Below, piece after piece: positions 57,601 to 64,000 of a stretch of 64,000 nt of DNA. The translations under genes were made by a program, and so were the position numbers. The first letter of the stretch is position 1. Every line of letters begins with the position of its first letter. The stretch covers positions 124,001-188,000 of the forward strand of contig JAMXDE010000008.1 of NCBI GenBank assembly GCA_026770025.1. Direction: 5' to 3'. Source of the DNA: Craspedostauros australis (taxonomy: Eukaryota > Bacillariophyta > Bacillariophyceae > Mastogloiales > Achnanthaceae). Below the pieces are notes generated by a model. That model was given only the letters and a program-made list of their open reading frames with translations, searched no databases and was not told where the DNA came from.

Positions 57601-60600
57601 TTGAGCTTGGACCTCCATGTTTCCCAATATGCTTGCTTGAGCTGCCCAACTCTAGGCATGTTCACTTCACTGGCTTCCACCATCGCTCCATCATCTTCAA
57701 GGACCGCCTTCAGAATGCCTGTTCCGTCTGCCATAACGATCTCATACATCCAGAACAACTTCATTGACCTTTGACAAAGATTCACTTGTCGCATTTCCTC
57801 CGTGTTGCACAACTCCGCAATGGCTTCCATTATCGGGCAATCACCCTGCCTCCTCGGTTGTATCAGATCCTCCACCATTCACACTTCCACGTGTGCTGCA
57901 GATGCTTATTTGGCCACACTTGCCCACCACGACTGTGGAACCACCATTGACCACTTGCTTCCTACCGCCTGGAAGATTCGCATCATACCTGCACTTGTCG
58001 CCACGGCCTGGTAGGATGCTCGCAGGAGCCTCCACCATGCATCGCTTCATGACCAACTTGATAGGCTTGCCGAGCGCCGTCCCTTTTTGACTGGTGTGCG
58101 TTGTGAACGAGTATGCATTTTTGTTGTCAAGCGCCAGCAGTCAAAATGACGATCCTTCCACCACTTCGAGTCCTTTGATCTCGACATCCGGAAATTCGTC
58201 TGCCACCATCAACATCAATTCGATCTGGAGCACCACGCACTTCCCAGTCTCCTTGTCATACTGCACCTGATGCACCTTGGCTTGCTCAGTCAGAGTGAAC
58301 CAGTTTGCGCTGGTGGCTCCCACTTCCCACGTGCACCTTGCTGCCAGGGTGTTTACGATTGCCTCTGCCCTCACCAGATGTTCTGGGAGCATGTATGCGT
58401 AGGCAATGTCGGTCTTTCCATTCCAGGGCACCTCCTGCTTGTCAACGTGAATAAACACCAGCCTCTTTGTGATCAGATGCACCTGATTGGCAAGGTTCGA
58501 TCTCAGTGGTTCCTTGGATCCGTCGTGTCCAGCTCATCAAGGTCTTCGACTCCTCTGATCTGCACTTCCACCATCCTTCCCATTACCACTTTGAGTTTCT
58601 GTAGCATCTTTTTTGTGGCTGCCACTCCATCTGGGCCCAACTTCATTGCCATTGGATGGGGGATGAATCTGTTGCAGAGTTCTCCTGGCCCAATCTTGGA
58701 GATGTCATTGAACATCTCACAAAGGATTTCGGCGATTCTCACATGGATGCGGATGTCAGCTTCAAGCCTGAGAGCTTGCCAAGGTTGCACCTTGAAACTC
58801 CTCCCCATAGCTTTAGGAGCATCTTGCCATTCCTGGCTGATCATTTCGTCCGCCCTGACTCTTCCCCCAACTTCGCCTTTGACTCCTGCAGCCTTCAGAC
58901 GCATGTTGATGATGGCACATATAGCAGGTCCATTGGAAAAGTTCCCCATGTAGGTGAGCATTCCAATTTGCTTTGTGTACTCCACTTCATCCAGCAGTCT
59001 CTTGTACAGAGTCTGTCTAGTCGACTGGTAGAAGAAACTTAGCTGCGATCCTGACTTTGACACGATGTCCTTTGGATCACATGTCATAGCAATACGCACT
59101 TATGCCGCCACCGTTCGACCATTCAATGTCGCCTTCGTTGTGCTCATGTACACCATCAGCTCCTTCTCGGTCGTTGGGAATTGGTTGGCATCACCAATTG
59201 CCTTGTTGGTGTCTTGTACCTTCCACACCATGAGGAAGATCGTGTTGTCGTGATCCTTGAGCGCCCCTAGCCATTTTTAAGTGGCTTCAGATACCTCTTC
59301 ACTGGATTGCCGCCTGATTTGACCAGTACTGTCATGTCAAATCTCTTTGCTACCATGCCTTTCTTCAGCGTATGCGTGGCCTTGCTCTCCACGGATGCAT
59401 CGCTATCACTGTCTTCATCCGTTTTCGCACTGCTTGTGCTCCCTTCACTCTTGCATGACTCCTCATCTTCGTTGGACTCCTCACTCTCACTACTTGTGTT
59501 GTGCTCCATCGCCTTTGCCAAACGCTGTCCCTCCACCTCTATCGCGGTTGGTGTGCTGGTCATGAATTTGATTTTCTTCTGCTTGAGGTTTCTTGGTTGG
59601 ACGATGTCGCTATCTCTCGTCTTTTGCTTCTTTCCGCTCCCTTCTGCGGTTGTGCTCATCATGCTGCTTTTGGTTTCCCCCATTACTGCATCTTTGCCTT
59701 GGGGAACGAACGTGATGTCTGGGCACTGTGACCCCAACACATTCACAGCTGCTCTCCGCGCAATGGTGATCTCAGTCTTCCTCAGGAGCCCTCCTGAATT
59801 GGGAATCATCATGTCTTTCAGCATCATGTTTGGATCTGTCATGCTCAAGTCAGCAGCAAGTTGTTGAATCTGCTGTCGTCGTTCGTCTGTTTTGGGCACG
59901 TGCGCTACACCAAATTTTTTTCTTCCATCGATGACCATGCTGATGAACACCTGCACTTCCTGCACCGGGATAGTGTGTCCTGTTTTTGCAGTTGCCTTCC
60001 CATTCCACCTGTATTGCTGATTCATCATCCCTTTCACCAGGATATGGATCGACCTGCCTTCCTCTGCTGTCACTTCACAGGAAGAGAATGAAACAGCCAC
60101 CTTGCAGATTTCTCCTGGCAGAGATTTCCACATGCTTGTCGTTGTCTTATGTGCAATGGAGACTCCTGCCTTGTTTTCTCCTTCCACAAGTGTCAGCATC
60201 TTATCCCTGTTCTTGCTCCCAGCCTTCCTTGGCATGGTCTTGACAGCCCTTGTTTGTGACTGTCCTCCTCCCCGTATGCCGTTGGCAGTCTCCTTATGAT
60301 TTACCATTGCTTTGCCTGCCATTGTCGCTGATGTTGGCCTCACTTCTGTATCTTTTCTACAGTTGGTACCCGTTGACATCAGTGCTGTTTCGGTGTTTGC
60401 ATTCATTTTGTAGAATACTATCTTTACATGTTTCTACTGTGTTTGTTTTCCTGGTCCCTGGTGTTATGCTCCATAACACAATACTATATTATTATATGAT
60501 ACTATATGATATAATATTATGTTGTGTCATATTCGCAAGTGTTGCTATTGCCGTGAACGTGGAAGTGGACGTGTAGGGATGCCACCACCAACACCGTGCT

Positions 60601-60915
60601 GTTTGACATCCCACGCACAAAGGAGGTAACGCACACCAGAACCAAACCATCGACAACGCAAGGAATGAACGTGACACCGAACCTTTCACAACATCACCAT
60701 CGAGGCCGCTGGATACCATCTCAGTCTGGCATCGACGGTCAATGACGTCACCATTTTCGTCCACGGTGAGGACAAGCCAGCCATGTATTTGTGTCGTAGA
60801 AGCTAGCTAAATATATCTAGCCCTAATGAACAACACGAAAAATTGATGTCTAAAAATATCACGTTTCAGTATCTCAAATCCGCAGAATAATACTCGACTT
60901 CGCTGAATGGGGCCG
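54606..60915. mobile_element. TIR element copy 2, 6.3 kb, with large internal coding block
   Basis: Both ends read CCCCATTCAG inward (54608-54617 and, inverted, 60903-60912), and the ATTCTGCGGATTT-like inner part is also similar over about 45 bases. TA dinucleotides flank both ends (54604-54605, 60916-60917) and may be the target duplication. About 0.85 kb from the left end and 0.4 kb from the right end align with copy 1 at 1440-3232. Between these lies a block of about 5 kb (55489-60520) absent from copy 1. It holds decayed minus-strand frames including an RNase H-like domain. Either copy 1 is a deletion derivative of such an element, or copy 2 received a nested retroelement. Confidence 0.7.
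55750..60406 (-). pseudogene. Decayed element frames: ORF1-like protein, RNase H-like domain, Cys/His finger
   Basis: Minus strand, broken by many stops and shifts. From 60406 a basic, Lys/Thr-rich frame of 379 residues ends in an acidic Ser/Glu tail and KPLKNG (59267). Pieces at 59099-58503 and 58482-58141 continue with balanced composition. A Trp/Lys-rich piece lies at 57878-57513. At 57474-56965 the stretch GKGMLAWAM, followed later by SSQQAELAGIY, matches the first strands of a ribonuclease H domain. VRGYQDEHKK near 56800-56830 and a CPRCGKMETHGHRWVC finger near 56370-56410 follow, then a Trp/Arg-rich tail (56301-55750). Downstream RNase H, QD motif and finger are typical of some non-LTR-like retroelements. 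No reverse-transcriptase box (YXDD) is visible, so it is either deleted or never present. Confidence 0.6.
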
Positions 60916-61151
60916 TATTCCGACCCTCTCTCTACCTTTGGCACGATCGCAACTGTGACTGTGCACAATCACCCCCACTTCAACCGCCTGCAGACAACGT
61001 CCACAACATTCATCACATTCGCAGAAGACCAACCACACCAACAACAACCGCCGAGCTTCTTCCGCTGCATCACTCAACCATCCAACCATCCAACCACCTC
61101 ATAATCTACAACCTCGGTGACGACCATTCCATCACTCAACCCAACAACATC

Positions 61152-62555
61152 ATGAGCTCACAACACACGAGTACTCGTATTCAGACAGAAGATTCATCAT
61201 TTCCAATGCCAGAGCGAATCTCTGCACAGCATCAACATTCGATGCAAGCAAGCGCACCAGCTGCAACTGCACACGCGGATTCGGAAACCGATGAAGCCAC
61301 TAAGGCAGCAACAATGCCACCGGCGCTGCCAAAGCAGGTCCGGGCTCAACACCAGGACACATCCCTGGAGATGTCAACCGCCATTGCTGCCACCATCGCC
61401 AAGGCCGACATCGAGATGGCCGCAACCGACACGTTTGTGCTGCCACCGCTACCGAACGGAGCGTCATTCCACTCTCTGTCTCCCAAGAAGCGATGCGTCA
61501 GCACCAGCACGGTCATGACGGCACTGTCCACCTCCAGCGACGTCGACGATGACGATAGCGGCGACTTCTTCTGCTTGGCAAGCGATCACAGCAATGCGAC
61601 CGACGGGACAGCAGATATCACAGCCCGCGCAACGACGCCCGCGGCAAAGACGACGTTGCTGTCATCCATCCTCAAGGATGTCAAGGACCTCGCCTTCGCC
61701 ATTGCCATACTGGTGGTGTGCGAGATCATTCCCGTCGCGTTGTTCGAGAACTACGACTGGCGTCGTCCCATTCCCTACCAGCAGCTGCAGGACGGGCAGG
61801 TGATCCTGGATCAGGAGCTCATGTACCCGCTCAAACCAAACACCGTCTCGCAGAAGGTACTGACGTTGACCTCGATCGGCCTTCCGCTTTTCGCGTTCTT
61901 CCTATGCTCCGCCATCAACCTCGCGCGCAACTGCTACAACAGGAACACCGGAACCACCATCACTACCACCATGTCCTCCATCAAGAACGACCTCAAGGCA
62001 TCCATCTGCATGTTGCTGGCGGCGCACGGCATCAGCTTCGCCATCACGCACAGCCTCAAGATCTTCGTGGGGCGCTTCCGACCCAACTTCTACGCCATGT
62101 GCGAATTCAGCTCCACGACGCTGCAGTGCGAAGCCGAATCTCAAGGTTACATCATGAACGCCCAGCACTCCTTCCCCAGCGGTCATTCGTCGGAGAGCTT
62201 CACGGGCATGACGATCCTCGCCTTCTTCTTCCTCGGCAAGGCCATGCGTCTACGATCTTCCAACACGTTCCGATTGTCCATGCTGCTGTCGCTATCGCCG
62301 TTCCTCGTCTCGATCGCCATCGCGGCCAGCCGGTTGCACGACTTCATGCATCATCCATCCGACGTCCTGGCGGGCAGCTGGATTGGGATCGGATGCGGTA
62401 TCCTCGCCTATCACATGTGGTACCCATGTCCCATGATATCGAATCCAAGTGTCGGAGTGCCGTTGGAGGAGGAGACTCAAATGACTGATACTCAATTGAC
62501 AGGCGGCGGCAGTAGGAAGTACAACCTCCTGCGCCGACAAGAGAGCGAAGTCTGA
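61152..62555 (+). CDS. PAP2-family lipid phosphate phosphatase B
   Basis: 467 residues, single exon, with the ATG after a CA-rich leader. Residues 1-175 are low-complexity and acidic near 118-130. Membrane segments start near 180. Signatures are complete: KX6RP at 303-311, PSGH at 342-345, SRX5HX3D at 393-404 (S393, R394, H400, D404). It shares RPIPYQ, VILDQEL-like and GRFRPNFY blocks and the overall order with gene A at 48898, so the two are paralogues. They differ in the loop between the second and third motifs: the basic Gln-rich loop of A is missing here. Like A it should dephosphorylate membrane phospholipid derivatives. Copy 2 of the TIR element lies 236 bases upstream and may have separated an original tandem pair. 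Confidence 0.93.
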   Translation: MSSQHTSTRIQTEDSSFPMPERISAQHQHSMQASAPAATAHADSETDEATKAATMPPALPKQVRAQHQDTSLEMSTAIAATIAKADIEMAATDTFVLPPLPNGASFHSLSPKKRCVSTSTVMTALSTSSDVDDDDSGDFFCLASDHSNATDGTADITARATTPAAKTTLLSSILKDVKDLAFAIAILVVCEIIPVALFENYDWRRPIPYQQLQDGQVILDQELMYPLKPNTVSQKVLTLTSIGLPLFAFFLCSAINLARNCYNRNTGTTITTTMSSIKNDLKASICMLLAAHGISFAITHSLKIFVGRFRPNFYAMCEFSSTTLQCEAESQGYIMNAQHSFPSGHSSESFTGMTILAFFFLGKAMRLRSSNTFRLSMLLSLSPFLVSIAIAASRLHDFMHHPSDVLAGSWIGIGCGILAYHMWYPCPMISNPSVGVPLEEETQMTDTQLTGGGSRKYNLLRRQESEV

Positions 62556-62960
62556 GCGAAAGTGGAGCGCCAAGCGCCACTCATTCGGCACGCTTGAGTT
62601 TTTGGTTTGAATGTGAATGGTTCGTCATCTATTGCACGAGTACGTCCGTATGGTATTATATATTCTATGACACAAAGATTGAGAAAGATGCGATACTCTG
62701 CATGGTATTATTATATATTCTACATAATCGCGAAGTTAATGATAGAGCAGTACTCAACAACGACAACGGCGAGTACAGGGATACAGCAAGCACAGCATAG
62801 GTATATAGAGTAGAGTTGAGTACTCTCTCCCAACAGAGAGAGAGAGCAGAGCCACCTGTCGACGGCTCCAGCTTCTTCACGATTGCACGCTTCAAGAGAG
62901 GCATCGACACCAACGTCTTTGTTGACAACGCCACAGACACGCAAACGACAAAACGCGACA

Positions 62961-63152
62961 ATGGCGATCTGCGCAACACCCAACTGCGGCACTCCGGGAC
63001 GGCCCTTCCCAGCCTGCGACCTTTGCGGACGGCGACGATACTGCGGCAGCCATTGCTTGCAACCTCTCGTCACATCCACGAGCACGCTCATCGTCTGTCC
63101 CGAGTGCTTCACGTCGCAACAGCAAGGCACAACGAAGGCGTGCGATACATGA
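62961..63152 (+). CDS. Small cysteine-rich (zinc-binding type) protein, 63 residues
   Basis: The ATG at 62961 starts a compact frame with eight Cys plus one His: C4, C9, C19, C22, C28, H31, C32, C46 and C49. CDLCGRRRYCGSHC and CPEC resemble paired zinc-binding knuckles of the MYND, AN1 or treble-clef kind, but spacing matches none exactly. The frame is open upstream to 62883, where composition is poorer. No signal peptide is seen, so it is probably cytosolic or nuclear. It sits between PAP2 gene B and the TEX264-like gene, on the same strand. It could be an adaptor or, less likely, the end of a longer spliced gene. Confidence 0.55.
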   Translation: MAICATPNCGTPGRPFPACDLCGRRRYCGSHCLQPLVTSTSTLIVCPECFTSQQQGTTKACDT

Positions 63153-63653
63153 TAGATCGTACATGTCACGCACAACGCGTCCATAGGTATCTCTAGACTA
63201 ATGTACGTAGCATTCTCCATTTCAACAGACAAGAAATGACACGTTTCATTCTTTCCACGCTTTCAGGTGTGGAAGTGTCATTTCTGAGGAGGCGTCCAAA
63301 GTTCCCGAAGCACAAACAAGAAAGTGCCCAAATCACGCAGGTCGCTTTTGCGACCAGATCGCAACGTGATTGGGTCAAAAAATCCGAACACGATCGATCA
63401 TCGATGATGTCCCTGCGACGCAGCGCACTTTTGCATCCGCCTCTTCTGCTCATTCGTTCGTGTCAACAACAACGACAACGACAACAACGACGACACACAA
63501 ATAGAATTCTCACCCGCATCTTTCATTCACCATCGCACACAATCCAAGAGAGGATAGCAATACACACACTCACGCCCACGCAGACGCAGACGCCCAAGCT
63601 CATAATCTACATAGCATACCTACACACCATACTAACGTCACACAACCGCCAAG

Positions 63654-64000
63654 ATGTTGATGAACTACCATGAAATGACGATGAACGAGCCGCGCCACTC
63701 GCCGCAGAAGCGCAAGCAGTTCCTCGTCATCTGCACCATCATGGCCGCCGTCTTTTTCTACACCTGCATGACGTCGGGCATGTTCCTGGCCATCGAGCCC
63801 ACCGTCGGCACCTTCGAGGGCGGCGAGTACATGTACAAGATGGCCTCGCGTGATTACGCCGCCAGCCAGGGCCTCGGCAAGCACATCCGCAAGGCGGTGC
63901 TGGGCCTCAAATCGGAGTACGCGGTCGATGATGCGCTGTACCACGTCTACCTTGACAATCCACCCCGCATGGGCGGTCGTCGTCAGCGCTGGATGTCGGG
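63654..64000 (+). CDS. Membrane-anchored protein, TEX264-like (3' end beyond window)
   Basis: The ATG at 63654 follows a CA-rich leader; an in-frame ATG two codons later is possible. 115 complete codons are present before the window ends. Residues 1-22 are polar and basic (RHSPQKRKQ), and 23-46 form one hydrophobic signal anchor. A soluble domain follows with TVGTFEGGEYMYKMASRDY and, later, LYHVYLDNPPRM. That spacing of a GGxY strand and a YxDNP element resembles the GyrI-like domain of TEX264, an ER-membrane protein that in animals acts in ER-phagy and protein-DNA crosslink repair. The identification is tentative, because only the first part of the domain is visible. Confidence 0.5.
   Translation, partial: MLMNYHEMTMNEPRHSPQKRKQFLVICTIMAAVFFYTCMTSGMFLAIEPTVGTFEGGEYMYKMASRDYAASQGLGKHIRKAVLGLKSEYAVDDALYHVYLDNPPRMGGRRQRWMS

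Overview
The window is nuclear eukaryotic DNA. It has long intergenic regions, protein genes with few visible introns, A/C-rich leaders just before start codons, and nested LTR retrotransposons and DNA transposons. The large secreted protein made of DUF4215 cysteine-rich modules, the Copia-type elements and the lipid-membrane genes fit a stramenopile alga, most likely a diatom. That assignment is an inference from gene content, since no rRNA or organelle marker is present.

Layout. 1-755 (-): start of a coiled-coil, acidic protein gene that runs off the left edge. 1440-3232: an eroded TIR transposon (copy 1). 3503-16501: a Ty3/gypsy element on the minus strand, with 5-bp target duplications and nearly identical LTRs. 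A complete Copia element (5563-13072, plus strand, one 1,997-codon gag-pol) has inserted into its pol gene. 16507-20020: no recognisable gene. 20339-25999 (+): a secreted protein of 1,886 residues with 42 DUF4215 modules, twelve of them forming six exact 195-bp tandem units. 26000-29216: nothing recognised.

29217-33218: a cluster of non-autonomous DNA transposons. These are a foldback element with very long TIRs (29227-31122), a 1.25-kb TIR element (31130-32376) and a 617-bp MITE (32602-33218). 34929-41214: an old, broken Copia element on the minus strand with diverged LTRs. 41215-48890: several weak gene candidates. One (42284-43246) has a convincing short intron and one (47313-48172) is probably split or broken.

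48898-64000: a plus-strand run of membrane and lipid genes. It holds a PAP2 lipid phosphatase (48898-50445), a VTT/TVP38-family membrane protein (51049-52041), a second PAP2 paralogue (61152-62555), a small cysteine-rich zinc-binding-type protein (62961-63152) and the start of a membrane-anchored TEX264-like protein (63654 to the edge). Between the two phosphatases lies a 6.3-kb TIR element (54606-60915). It is copy 2 of the family at 1440-3232, but it also carries about 5 kb of decayed minus-strand reading frames that include an RNase H-like domain. Whether those frames belong to the TIR element or are a nested retroelement is the main open question in the window.

How the parts relate. The right-hand genes share a membrane-lipid theme: two phosphatidate-type phosphatases, a VTT protein of a family linked to lipid movement, and a candidate ER-membrane protein. 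Most of the rest is layered transposon insertion around one large, repeat-expanded secreted protein gene.
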